Positions 43,401-50,942 of a DNA stretch of 64,000 bases are shown here, piece after piece. This DNA is from Deltaproteobacteria bacterium (lineage in GTDB: Bacteria; Myxococcota_A; Polyangia; Nannocystales; Nannocystaceae). The notes below the pieces were generated by a model that worked only from the letters and a program-made list of their open reading frames with translations, ran no database searches and had not been told where the DNA came from. Within the stretch, counting starts at the first letter, position 1. The number at the start of each line of letters is the position of its first letter. The position numbers were made by a program, and so were the translations under genes. The stretch covers positions 2,170,001-2,234,000 of the forward strand of contig JADJEE010000002.1 in NCBI GenBank assembly GCA_016709225.1, given 5' to 3'.

Positions 43401-44788
43401 GCTCGTCCTCCGGTGAGTTCGGCGTCGTGCGCCGCGACCAGCTCGGCCATCGTCGCGCCATCGTTCACACCCGTGACCGGCAGGCCGTGATCGCGCTGGA
43501 ACGCCGCGATCGTCGGCGCGAGCTCCTCGGCGAGATCGTAGCCGAGGTTGTGCAGGCGCTTGCGCGTGCGGGCGTCGTCATCGCCGACGTCGTAGTCGAG
43601 GTAGATGCGGCGCGTGTACGGGAACCGGCCCAGCCACGCGACGTCGTCGGGCGCGCCCCATCGCAGGGTCACGCGGCTGGGCGCGAGCACGTCGACCTCC
43701 ACGAGCCGGCCGTCGGCGTCGGTGTCGCCCTCGCGGATGTCGTGGGCGCCGGCCTCGAGCTGGTAGCGCACGTTCGCCAGCGGCGCGCGATCGCTGCCGT
43801 GCAATCGCAGCCGCAGCGTCGTGCGCAGCAGCTCGCACGGCGATCGCCGCGCCATCGCGTCGTAGAAGCGGCACGCGAAGGTGTCCTTGTGGGTCGCGTA
43901 CTCGCGGCGCGTCGCGCCGGGGGTGCGCCGCAGCTCGCCGTCGGGCCAGAACTGCGCCCGACACTCGGCGTCGCCCTCCCGCGCCCGCGGGCAGGGCCAG
44001 CGCGCGGGATCGATGCTCGAGCCCGGCGGGAACAGCAGCACCAACACGCGACGATTGGGCAGATTGGCCTCGTTGCGCGCGGTCTTGTCGGGTGACTGCG
44101 CGAAGCTCTGCTCCTCGCTGGCCGACAGCACCCGCAGCGGATTGAACTCGCTGCAGCCCTGCACATCGCCCTTGCCGCCCTCGTCGGTGCCGCGGCCGAG
44201 GAAGTCGGTGCGCTCGAGGCGGAAGGGCGCCTGCGTGTCGTCGGTGACCACCGCATCCATGTAGCGCTCGAACAACGCGCGGCGGGTGATCGGCCCCGCG
44301 GCGCCATCGACCGCGAGCCCCTCGGCGGACTGGAACGATGCAACGCTGCCGTGACCGAGCGCGCCGAGCATCTGCGGCACCGCCTGCGTGCGCCAGTCGT
44401 CGCCGCCATGCGGCTGCGCGTAGAGCTGCTCCCAGATCGCGGTGTCGCGCACGAGCATCGCGTAGATCGACAGCGCGCGGCGTCCCGCGAGCACCTTGTT
44501 GTAGCCGTCGTCACCGACCGGATCGGCGTGGCCGAACACCGACGCGGGCGGCTGCCCCGTACGCCGCCACAACGCGGCGAAGCGGGCGAAGTCGGGCTTG
44601 GCGGCCGGCGACACGAACGACGAATCGAACGCGAAGCGGACGTCATCGAGCCGCCAGCACGCCATCGGCAGCAACGGATCGCGCAGGGTGTTGCGCGCGG
44701 CGGCCTCGGTGGTCGCGACCGCCAGCGGCAGCCGACGCGGCGGTCGCCAGCTGCCCGCGACCGAGCCGTGATCGTCCGGGTCGCTCAC
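43397..44788 (-). CDS. OmpA-like plus peptidoglycan-binding protein (contractile-system cargo type)
   Basis: This encodes 463 residues starting with GTG at 44788, overlapping the upstream stop (GTGA); longer frames are shadow-like. Residues about 45-105 form an OmpA-like domain (FAFDSSFV...FGHADPVGDDGYNKVLAGRRALSIYAML). A glutamine-rich QSAEGLAVDGAAGPITRRALF block and a C-terminal LGYDLAEELAPTIAAFQRDHGLPVTGVNDGATMAELVAAH segment are both peptidoglycan-binding-like. Between them is a characteristic region with WPCPRAREGDAECRAQFW and KDTFACRFYDAMARRSPCE, which I know from proteins encoded beside VgrG-type genes, and a carboxypeptidase-regulatory-like segment (REGDTDADGRLVEVDVLA). There is no signal peptide. 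It is probably a structural or wall-docking part of a delivered complex. It is third in the operon from 45996. Confidence 0.82.
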   Translation of the reverse strand: MSDPDDHGSVAGSWRPPRRLPLAVATTEAAARNTLRDPLLPMACWRLDDVRFAFDSSFVSPAAKPDFARFAALWRRTGQPPASVFGHADPVGDDGYNKVLAGRRALSIYAMLVRDTAIWEQLYAQPHGGDDWRTQAVPQMLGALGHGSVASFQSAEGLAVDGAAGPITRRALFERYMDAVVTDDTQAPFRLERTDFLGRGTDEGGKGDVQGCSEFNPLRVLSASEEQSFAQSPDKTARNEANLPNRRVLVLLFPPGSSIDPARWPCPRAREGDAECRAQFWPDGELRRTPGATRREYATHKDTFACRFYDAMARRSPCELLRTTLRLRLHGSDRAPLANVRYQLEAGAHDIREGDTDADGRLVEVDVLAPSRVTLRWGAPDDVAWLGRFPYTRRIYLDYDVGDDDARTRKRLHNLGYDLAEELAPTIAAFQRDHGLPVTGVNDGATMAELVAAHDAELTGGRA

Positions 44789-45414
44789 GTGCCGAACGCC
44801 GCCTCCAACGCCTCGCGCGCGGCGTCGTCGAGGCGGCCGTCGATCGGCAGGCCGAGGTCGGCCTGCAGCAGTGCGATCGCGAAGGCGAGCTCGTCGGGAT
44901 CGCCGTCGACGAGCTCGCCCGCGAGGTAGCCGAGCGCGGCCAGCCGCATGCGCAGGCCGCTGGGGGTATCGATCGGATCGAGGCCGCCGACCACGAGTTC
45001 GCGCTCGGTCTCGCCGTAGGTCAGCAACACGCGCTCGGTCTGTGCCCGCACCGGGATCTCGACCACGCCGTCGTCGTCGGTGTGCAGCGTGTGCCGCTCG
45101 CCCTCGACGTCGGCCTCGACCGCCTCGCCGACCCGCGGCTCGCCGTGCAGATCGAGCAGGCGCAGGCGCAGCGTCAGCGGCGGGGCATGCAGCCGAAAGC
45201 CGTGGCGACGCCCGGCCGGCACCTCGAACGCGGTCGGCTCCGCATCGGGCACGACGATCTCGTCGCCCTCGCACAGCACGTGCGGGTTGCCCCGCTTCGA
45301 GCGCAGCGCCGCGTTGTCATCGTGCGCCCACAGCCGCTCGGGATCGCGGATGCCACAGCGCGCGGCGATCTTCGCGAGGTGATCACTGGGTCCGACGACG
45401 ACGATGCGCGACAT
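44785..45414 (-). CDS. LysM and peptidoglycan-binding domain protein
   Basis: This encodes 209 residues from the ATG at 45414. The N-terminus (VVVGPSDHLAKIAARCGIRDPERLWAHDDNAAL...VLCEGDEIVVPD) is a LysM-type domain that should bind N-acetylglucosamine polymers. The middle (LRLRLLDLHGEPRVGEAVEADVEG...TDDDGVVEIPV) is a beta-sandwich, regulatory-like domain. The C-terminus (GLDPIDTPSGLRMRLAALGYLAGE...LQADLGLPIDGRLDDAAREALE) is a peptidoglycan-binding helical domain. This three-part layout is common next to type VI secretion or eCIS spike genes. There is no signal peptide, so it is probably a cytoplasmically made component or adaptor. The gene overlaps the next one (GTGA). It is separated from the upstream small protein by 57 bases. 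Confidence 0.87.
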   Translation of the reverse strand: MSRIVVVGPSDHLAKIAARCGIRDPERLWAHDDNAALRSKRGNPHVLCEGDEIVVPDAEPTAFEVPAGRRHGFRLHAPPLTLRLRLLDLHGEPRVGEAVEADVEGERHTLHTDDDGVVEIPVRAQTERVLLTYGETERELVVGGLDPIDTPSGLRMRLAALGYLAGELVDGDPDELAFAIALLQADLGLPIDGRLDDAAREALEAAFGT

Positions 45415-45471
45415 CCCTGCCCCCAGCGACTCTACCAGCCCGTCGGCGACACCGTGGGGCCGAGCCCGGGC

Positions 45472-45996
45472 TCACGCGGCCTCGACGTCCTCGCGGGCGC
45501 AATCTGGGAACCGCACCACGCACTGCCCCGCACGCACGCCATCGACGCGCGCGAAGCCATCGGCGTCGAGCTGGCCCGTGATCACGCGGCCATCGGGCAG
45601 CTCGACCTCGTAGGCCTCGAAGGGCACCGGCCGGTCGGCGCCGTCGACGAGCACGATCTCGAGCCAGGTCAGCGCCTCCGAGGCGGTCTGTGGCACGGCC
45701 AGCAGCCGCAGCGGCACCGCGGTCTCCTCGCGCGTCGCCGGCACCACACGCGGGCCGACGCCGGCCGCGTGCGACTCGGGCACGAGCAGCAGCAGCACGG
45801 TGCCGCGGCGGAGGCGATCGAGGGTCTCGTCGTAGGGATGGCACTCGCCGTGGGTCTGCCACCAGCGCACTGCCGCCTCGGGCTCGAGCGCCGCGCGGCG
45901 CTCCACGACGCCGGCCGCCATCGCCTCCCACAGCTGCGCGCGCCCGAACGCCCACGACGCCGCACGCATGCCCGGAGCCTCGCTGTACCAGTGCAT
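45472..45996 (-). CDS. Small protein with a VgrG-cargo-like regulatory domain
   Basis: This encodes 174 residues. I chose the ATG at 45996 (MHWYSEAPGMRAASW); a GTG three bases upstream is equally possible, and the longer frame is arginine-rich. The N-terminal half has conserved-looking aromatic residues (WAFGRAQLWEAM, VRWWQTHGECHPYDET). The C-terminal half (LEIVLVDGADRPVPFEAYEVELPDGRVITGQLDADGFARVDGV) is a carboxypeptidase-regulatory-like beta domain of the kind attached to or encoded beside VgrG spike proteins. The function is unknown. It heads the operon whose later genes carry LysM, OmpA, peptidoglycan-binding and GH18-like domains. No VgrG, Hcp or tail-sheath gene is in the window, so the delivery machine, if there is one, is elsewhere. 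Confidence 0.75.
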   Translation of the reverse strand: MHWYSEAPGMRAASWAFGRAQLWEAMAAGVVERRAALEPEAAVRWWQTHGECHPYDETLDRLRRGTVLLLLVPESHAAGVGPRVVPATREETAVPLRLLAVPQTASEALTWLEIVLVDGADRPVPFEAYEVELPDGRVITGQLDADGFARVDGVRAGQCVVRFPDCAREDVEAA

Positions 45997-46161
45997 CACG
46001 CCAACGTCCCGAACCGTCGGAGGCGCGGGCCGTGCCGGTGTGACGCGGCCCGGGCGAAATCCCGCAGAACCTCGCCGCAGCACCCGTGCGCGCCCGATCC
46101 GCGGCGGCTTCCCTGCGCGGGAATCGACGCCTTCGGTCGCCGGCGCTACAGCCGTGGACGC

Positions 46162-46557
46162 ATGATCGTGTGGCTCGCCGCGGCGCTGGGATTGTTCGTC
46201 CTGCAGACCTTGGTGCCGAACTCGCTGCGCTACTTCGGCGGCGACGGCCCGCTCGGCGCTTCGCTGCGTGCCGCACTCGGGCCCCGCGACGCGACGCCGC
46301 GGGCCTCGGTGCTGGCCGACCGCGCCGCGCGGGCGCTCGCGAACCTGCACGAGGCGATGGTCGTGTTCGTGCCGCTCGCGCTCGTCGCCCATGCGCAGCA
46401 CGCCGACGATGCCAAGCTCGGTGCAGCGATCTTCGTGCTCGCCCGCGTGGCCTACGTGCCGGCGTACCTGAGCGGTGTGCCCGGCGTGCGATCGACCGCG
46501 TGGGTGGTGTCGTGGGTGGGCCTGGCGATGATGATCGCGGCGCTGTCGTGGGGGTAG
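46162..46557 (+). CDS. MAPEG family membrane protein
   Basis: This encodes 131 residues from the ATG at 46162; the frame is open far upstream but is a shadow there. Four hydrophobic segments are visible (VWLAAALGLFVLQTL, ANLHEAMVVFVPLALV, LGAAIFVLARVAYVPAYL, TAWVVSWVGLAMMIAAL), matching the four-helix MAPEG fold, with the conserved R-A-x-x-A-x-x-N-x-x-E segment (RAARALANLHEAMVVF) and the ARVAYVPAYL segment. Eukaryotic relatives handle glutathione and leukotrienes; bacterial ones are mostly uncharacterised. It stands alone, divergent from the operon at 45996 and convergent with the lipoprotein at 46574. No clear ribosome site is visible, and TACAGC lies ten bases before the ATG. Confidence 0.88.
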   Translation: MIVWLAAALGLFVLQTLVPNSLRYFGGDGPLGASLRAALGPRDATPRASVLADRAARALANLHEAMVVFVPLALVAHAQHADDAKLGAAIFVLARVAYVPAYLSGVPGVRSTAWVVSWVGLAMMIAALSWG

Positions 46558-46573
46558 TCGCTCGTCCCCTGGA

Positions 46574-48280
46574 CTATCCGGCGCGAACCGGCGGATAGGC
46601 GTTGCAGCTCGGCGCGCCGACCAGCTGCCCGAGCGCGGCGGTCAGCTTGCCGATGCGACGGGCGTCGCGCTTGTCGCTGAGGTGCACGACGACACCCGAG
46701 ACGATCGCGCCGCGCACGTGCACGTCGACGACCTCGGGATAGATGCCTTCGAGCTCGAACGCGTCGACCTTCGCCGCGAGGTCGGCCCGCTTCGCGCCGT
46801 CGGCAAGCGGGATCCAGGCCGTGCTGCACGCGTCGGTGAACGGGCGCGGCTCGGCCCACTCGAGCACGGCCCGCGCGGCGGTCGTGGCGTCCGGGATCAC
46901 GAAGGGCTCACCCGCGGGTGCGCCGGTGTGCAGCAACTGTACGGGCTCGCCCCAACCCCCGGTCGCGACCCAGATGTCGTCCGGGGCGATCGCCACCACA
47001 CCCGACGGTGGTGCCGACACCGGCAGCTCCTCGAGCACGCCGCCACGGACCCGGAACAACACCGCACGCGACGCATCCTTGCCGATGTTCACCGAACACA
47101 CGAAGTAGGCCGATCCATCGCGATCGATCGACAGCGACGACGGGGCCGAGTCGCACTCGGTCGGGACCTCGCTCCACGCCGTACCGTCGAAGCGGGCGAC
47201 GTATCCCGTCGACGCGGCGTCGGGCGCCGTCGCGGCGACGCCGACCAGCCACGCGCGATCGGGCGCCGACATCTTCACCCGGGTCTCCGCACTCGGCATG
47301 ACCCCGCGACCGGGCAGTGTCAGCTCGCGATCGACGGTCGCGTCGTGGTGCAGGACGACGGTGCGATCTCCCTCGGCGATCGCTGCGACGATCTCACCGC
47401 TCGCCTGCGACGCGAACGCCTGGACATCGCGCATACCGAAGGCGGGTGCCTTGGGCGTGCCGCGGAGCACCACGAGGCGCTTCTGCTTGGCGATCGCCGC
47501 CGCGCTGGCGGCCACCTCGGCCGCCGGTGGCCCGGACTCCTCGTCGCCGGGGTGCGCGTAGCGGGGCTCGAAGCTGTACAACGCCAACAACGAGCCCTCC
47601 GTCCAGCGCCCGAGCGCGCGGGGGAATCGATCGAACAGCCGATCGCTCCCCGCGATGCGCGACCACACTCCGTTGCTGCGCCGGTAGACCGCCGGCGTCT
47701 CGTTGCCACCGCGTCCGCCGGATTGCGGCCGCAGCACCAAGATCGCGCCGTCGGGCCACCCCCCGCCGAGCAGCTCGGTCTGCCACCAGCTGTAGCCGGA
47801 CTCGACCGACTCGAGGATGATGTCGCGCTCGTCGATGCCGCGCGCCCAGTCGGCGGCGTGCTCGATCGATCCGTCGGCGCGCAGGCGCATCAGCGCGGCG
47901 CCGGTGGCCGCGAAGGCCTGGGCCCCGTCGAGCTCGAACAGCCGCACCTCGGCCGCGTTGTTGCCCTCGCCGCGTGCGCCCGCCACCACGAACGTGGGCG
48001 CGTCGGCGGGCACCTTCGCGTGACTGTAGGACTGGGGCACCGCGGCGGGCTCGACCGGATTCGCATCTGCGACCGGCTTCGCATCCGCGACCGGCTTCGC
48101 ATCCGCGACCGGCTTCGCATCCGCGACCGGCTTCGCATCCGCGACCGGCTTCGCATCCGCGACCGGCTTCGCATCCGCGACCGGCTCAGCGATGGCCTTC
48201 GCGGGAGCGTCGGGCGCCGCCGCATCGCAGGCGATCGCGACGAGCACCAACGCCGAGGAACACACACGTGCACGGAGCAT
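46574..48280 (-). CDS. Lipoprotein with ADAKPV tandem repeats, function unknown
   Basis: This encodes 568 residues from the ATG at 48280. The signal ends in a lipobox (LVAIAC). Right after it come seven tandem copies of a six-residue unit (six ADAKPV and a final ADANPV), encoded by an 18-base repeat; this should form an extended, positively charged spacer. The rest has a beta-rich pattern suggestive of a propeller (YVARFDGTAWSEVP, GSAYFVCSV, LFRVRGGVLEELPV, DDIWVATGGW), with a short alpha/beta end (DVHVRGAIVSGVVVHLSDKRDARRIGKL). I do not recognise the family. It is probably an outer-membrane-anchored protein. It stands alone on this strand, with the oxidoreductase gene divergent from it. Confidence 0.82.
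   Translation of the reverse strand: MLRARVCSSALVLVAIACDAAAPDAPAKAIAEPVADAKPVADAKPVADAKPVADAKPVADAKPVADAKPVADANPVEPAAVPQSYSHAKVPADAPTFVVAGARGEGNNAAEVRLFELDGAQAFAATGAALMRLRADGSIEHAADWARGIDERDIILESVESGYSWWQTELLGGGWPDGAILVLRPQSGGRGGNETPAVYRRSNGVWSRIAGSDRLFDRFPRALGRWTEGSLLALYSFEPRYAHPGDEESGPPAAEVAASAAAIAKQKRLVVLRGTPKAPAFGMRDVQAFASQASGEIVAAIAEGDRTVVLHHDATVDRELTLPGRGVMPSAETRVKMSAPDRAWLVGVAATAPDAASTGYVARFDGTAWSEVPTECDSAPSSLSIDRDGSAYFVCSVNIGKDASRAVLFRVRGGVLEELPVSAPPSGVVAIAPDDIWVATGGWGEPVQLLHTGAPAGEPFVIPDATTAARAVLEWAEPRPFTDACSTAWIPLADGAKRADLAAKVDAFELEGIYPEVVDVHVRGAIVSGVVVHLSDKRDARRIGKLTAALGQLVGAPSCNAYPPVRAG
48063..48188 (-). repeat. 18-base tandem repeat, seven units, within the lipoprotein gene
   Basis: Seven consecutive units of gcatccgcgaccggcttc on the plus strand (the first has ctgc in place of ccgc, the last breaks into ccggctcagc). 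On the minus strand they encode ADAKPV. The high identity between units suggests recent expansion, and each unit is 18 bases, so copy-number change keeps the frame. Confidence 0.95.
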
Positions 48281-48393
48281 GGAACTGATGCTAGCGCTGT
48301 GGAGATGCGACTCGCGACGCAAAGTGTGAGACCTCGGCTCCTGGGAACAAGCGCCGCGCGGGCTCGGTAGCCGACCGCCGCTCGAGTGGACGC

Positions 48394-49359
48394 ATGAAAG
48401 CCGTCACCCACGATCGCTACGGTTCACCCGACATCCTGCGCCTCGAAGACCTCCCGACGCCGGTCCCGGCCCCGAACGAGGTGCTGGTGCGGGTCGCTGC
48501 TACGTCGGTGAACTCGTGGGACTGGGATCTGCTGACCGGCACACCGTATGCGTTCCGACTCGCGCACGGTCTGCTGCGACCGCGTCACCGCGTGCTCGGG
48601 GCCGACGTCGCCGGTCGCGTGGAGGCAGTCGGCGAGCGCGTGACCCGGTTCGCCCCCGGCGACGAGGTCTTCGGCGACCTCTCGGCGCACCGCTGGGGTG
48701 GCTTCGCCGAGTTCGCGTGCGCCCCTGAGACCGCGTGGGCGCGCAGGCCGGCGTCGATGCGCGTCGAGCAGGCCGCCGCGCTCCCGCAGGCCGGCTGCAT
48801 GGCGCTGCAGGGGCTCTGTGAGGACGGCGGCCTCCAGCCCGGCCACGCCGTCATGATCAACGGCGGCGGCGGCGGTGTGGGGACCTTCGCGATCCAGATC
48901 GCGCGGGCGGTGGGCGCCGAGGTGACCGGTGTCGATCGCACCGACAAGCTCGAGACCATGCGGGTGCTCGGGGCCGATCGCGTGCTCGACTACACCCGCG
49001 AGGACTTCGCGCGCGAGGCGAGCCGATACGATCTCATCCTCGACGTCACGGCGCATCGCTCGATGTTCGCGTACGCACGGGCGCTCCGGCGCGGTGGCAC
49101 CTACGTGATGCTCGGCGGCGCACCCGGACGGATCCTGCAGCTCGTCGCCGTGGGACCTTGGATCTCGTGGCGACAGCGCAAGCGCATGCGCCTGTCGATC
49201 ATGAAGCCGAACCACGGCCTCGACGCACTCGTCGAGCGGTTCGCAGCCGGCACGCTGACCCCGAGCATCGATCGCGTCTACGCGCTGGAGGAGGTCCCCG
49301 AGGCGTTCCGGCACTTCCATCGCGGCGTACACGGTAAGCTCGTGGTCCGCGTGGGCTGA
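48394..49359 (+). CDS. Zinc-independent MDR oxidoreductase (quinone-oxidoreductase type)
   Basis: This encodes 321 residues from the ATG at 48394. It has the medium-chain dehydrogenase/reductase plan: MKAVTHDRYGSPDIL, VLGADVAGRVEAVGERVTRFAPGDEVFG, LPQAGCMALQGL, a nucleotide-binding loop GGGGGVGTFAIQIARAVGAEV, and the ending HFHRGVHGKLVVRVG. The cysteines that bind structural zinc in alcohol dehydrogenases are absent, placing it with zeta-crystallin-like NADPH quinone reductases. It reduces quinones or enones in the cytoplasm; the physiological substrate is not readable. It stands alone, divergent from the repeat lipoprotein. Confidence 0.9.
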   Translation: MKAVTHDRYGSPDILRLEDLPTPVPAPNEVLVRVAATSVNSWDWDLLTGTPYAFRLAHGLLRPRHRVLGADVAGRVEAVGERVTRFAPGDEVFGDLSAHRWGGFAEFACAPETAWARRPASMRVEQAAALPQAGCMALQGLCEDGGLQPGHAVMINGGGGGVGTFAIQIARAVGAEVTGVDRTDKLETMRVLGADRVLDYTREDFAREASRYDLILDVTAHRSMFAYARALRRGGTYVMLGGAPGRILQLVAVGPWISWRQRKRMRLSIMKPNHGLDALVERFAAGTLTPSIDRVYALEEVPEAFRHFHRGVHGKLVVRVG

Positions 49360-49495
49360 CGACGTGTCGGGCCGACGCATCGGAGCGACCCCTCCCATCA
49401 AGCATGGTGGCGAGTCACCAGGGCTCGACCAGTCGCAAGCTCGATCCGCACGATCGCGATCTCGTCCCCACCGCTTCCGCGATGAGACGGCGATC

Positions 49496-49861
49496 TCACG
49501 ATCCTGCGCGTTGCCCCCGGGCGCGGGTGCGCCCTTCCTCGGGACGGACTGCCGTCTGGCGCAGCTGCTGGATCTCCTCCATGCGCGGGCGATCCGGCTG
49601 CATCACCGCCGCCAGGTCCATCAACGCGTTGCCGATGGCGCCGCTCAGCAGCCCGATGCGCGCGGCGTGGCGGGCACCCACGCCGAAGCGGCGCGAGGCC
49701 CAGCGCAGCATCCAGCACAGCATTGCGAACGCCGTCAGCACCACGACGACGGTGGCGAGCCCCGGCGGCAGCGGTGGCGGTGGTGGGGGCGGTGGCCCTT
49801 CGATCGTGGGTCCATGGCCGTCGAAGAGCGGTCTCACCCACTCGAGCACGAGCCCCAACAT
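49496..49861 (-). CDS. Small membrane protein with a proline-rich segment
   Basis: This encodes 121 residues. I chose the ATG at 49861; the frame upstream is shadow-like. The N-terminus (MLGLVLEWVRPLFDGHG) is followed by a run of eight prolines, then one clear membrane helix (LATVVVVLTAFAMLCWML), a basic segment, and a second weaker hydrophobic stretch (ARIGLLSGAIGNALMDLAAVM). The C-terminus is charged (MEEIQQLRQTAVRPEEGRTRARGQ). I know no family. It is divergent from the XRE regulator at 49969, which could regulate it; that is a guess based on position. Confidence that it is a real gene is moderate. Confidence 0.55.
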   Translation of the reverse strand: MLGLVLEWVRPLFDGHGPTIEGPPPPPPPPLPPGLATVVVVLTAFAMLCWMLRWASRRFGVGARHAARIGLLSGAIGNALMDLAAVMQPDRPRMEEIQQLRQTAVRPEEGRTRARGQRAGS

Positions 49862-49956
49862 CGCGGACAACGTAAGTGCCCGATGCCCGGATCTGACCAC
49901 GCGCCCGTGACAATCGAACCCACAGGCGTGGTGCAGCAGCCGGCCAGCGGGTCCGG

Positions 49957-49962
49957 TAGAGT
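49957..49962 (+). promoter_or_regulatory. Candidate -10 element of the XRE regulator (possibly leaderless)
   Basis: TAGAGT ends six bases before the GTG start of the regulator. Transcription would then begin at or very near the start codon. No Shine-Dalgarno sequence is present. Confidence 0.33.
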
Positions 49963-49968
49963 CCCGCC

Positions 49969-50766
49969 GTGGTCGCACGCGCTTCGACTCCGCCCGCGTT
50001 CGGTCGCCTGCTCGCGCTGTGGCGCAGCCGACGTGGCGCGACGCAGCTGCAGCTCGCGAGCACCGCGGGCACGACCCCCCGCCACCTCTCGTTCCTCGAG
50101 ACCGGTCGCTCACGCCCGGGCCGTGAGCTGGTGCTGCGCCTCGCGGCCGCGCTCGACATCCCGCTGCGCGATCGCAACGCCATGCTGGTGGCAGCGGGCC
50201 TCGCCCCCGAGTACCCCAGTCTCGGGCTCGACGACGATCGCTCCGCTTCGCCGCTCACCGCCGTGCTGCAGCGCGTGCTCGCGTCGCACGAGCCCTATCC
50301 CGCGTGGATCTACGGCACGGGTCTGCGGATCCTCGGCGCCAATCGGGCCGCCGCGCGGCTGTTCCCCGATCTCGCGCAGATGGACCCGACCGCAATCATC
50401 GACCTGTGGTTCCGCCCCGGGCCGCTGCGCGCGATGATCGAGAACTGGCCCGAGGTCTCGACCGCCCTGCTCGACACGCTGCGTCGCGAGGTCCGACAGA
50501 CCGCAGATCCGCGCTCGACCAAGCTCCTGCGCCGCGCGGAGACGCTGGCGCAGCGGGCCTCGCTCGCGCCCACGCCACCGGCGGCCGACATGCCCTTCGC
50601 GTGCCCACGGCTGCGCATCGGCGATCGCCGAGTCCGCACCATCGGCGCGGTGCTGCGCTTCGACACCGCCGTCGAGGTCACGGCCTCCGAGCTCCGCGTC
50701 GAGCTGATGTTCCCCGCCGACGAGGCCAGCGCCGCCTTCTTCCGCGACGCCGCAGCGGCTGGCTGA
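49969..50766 (+). CDS. XRE-family transcriptional regulator with a MmyB-like ligand domain
   Basis: This encodes 265 residues starting with GTG. Residues about 10-70 form a Cro/C1 helix-turn-helix (LLALWRSRRGATQLQLASTAGTTPRHLSFLETGRSRPGRELVLRLAAAL), and the rest matches the MmyB-type C-terminal ligand-binding domain (YPAWIYGTGLRILGANRAAARLFPDL...). These regulators bind small molecules, possibly fatty acids in relatives such as MmyB, and usually repress or activate a neighbour. The nearest candidates are the divergent membrane protein at 49861 or the metalloprotease at 50943. TAGAGT ends six bases before the GTG with no ribosome site, so the transcript may be leaderless. The protein is cytoplasmic and DNA-binding. 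Confidence 0.92.
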   Translation: MVARASTPPAFGRLLALWRSRRGATQLQLASTAGTTPRHLSFLETGRSRPGRELVLRLAAALDIPLRDRNAMLVAAGLAPEYPSLGLDDDRSASPLTAVLQRVLASHEPYPAWIYGTGLRILGANRAAARLFPDLAQMDPTAIIDLWFRPGPLRAMIENWPEVSTALLDTLRREVRQTADPRSTKLLRRAETLAQRASLAPTPPAADMPFACPRLRIGDRRVRTIGAVLRFDTAVEVTASELRVELMFPADEASAAFFRDAAAAG

Positions 50767-50942
50767 ACGCGGGCGCGATGCACGAGCGGTGCGCGAGCTC
50801 CTTGGCCTGCGCGGCGCAGCGTGCCTGCGCGCGGGCGACCCCGGGTGAACGAGCTCATCTCCGCCCGGCAACCGCCGGCGGGGGCCGCTGTCGCGACGCA
50901 ATGGTGGTGTCACAACTCGAGAAGCCCGGTCTCACCCCCGCC

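Noticed and set aside
48063..48188. Possible CRISPR array
   Set aside because: The units are contiguous with no spacers and encode an in-frame peptide repeat.
46682..48370. 562-codon plus-strand frame with an IRDRLR repeat
   Set aside because: The repeat is the antisense of the ADAKPV units; the minus-strand gene has the lipobox and a plausible protein.
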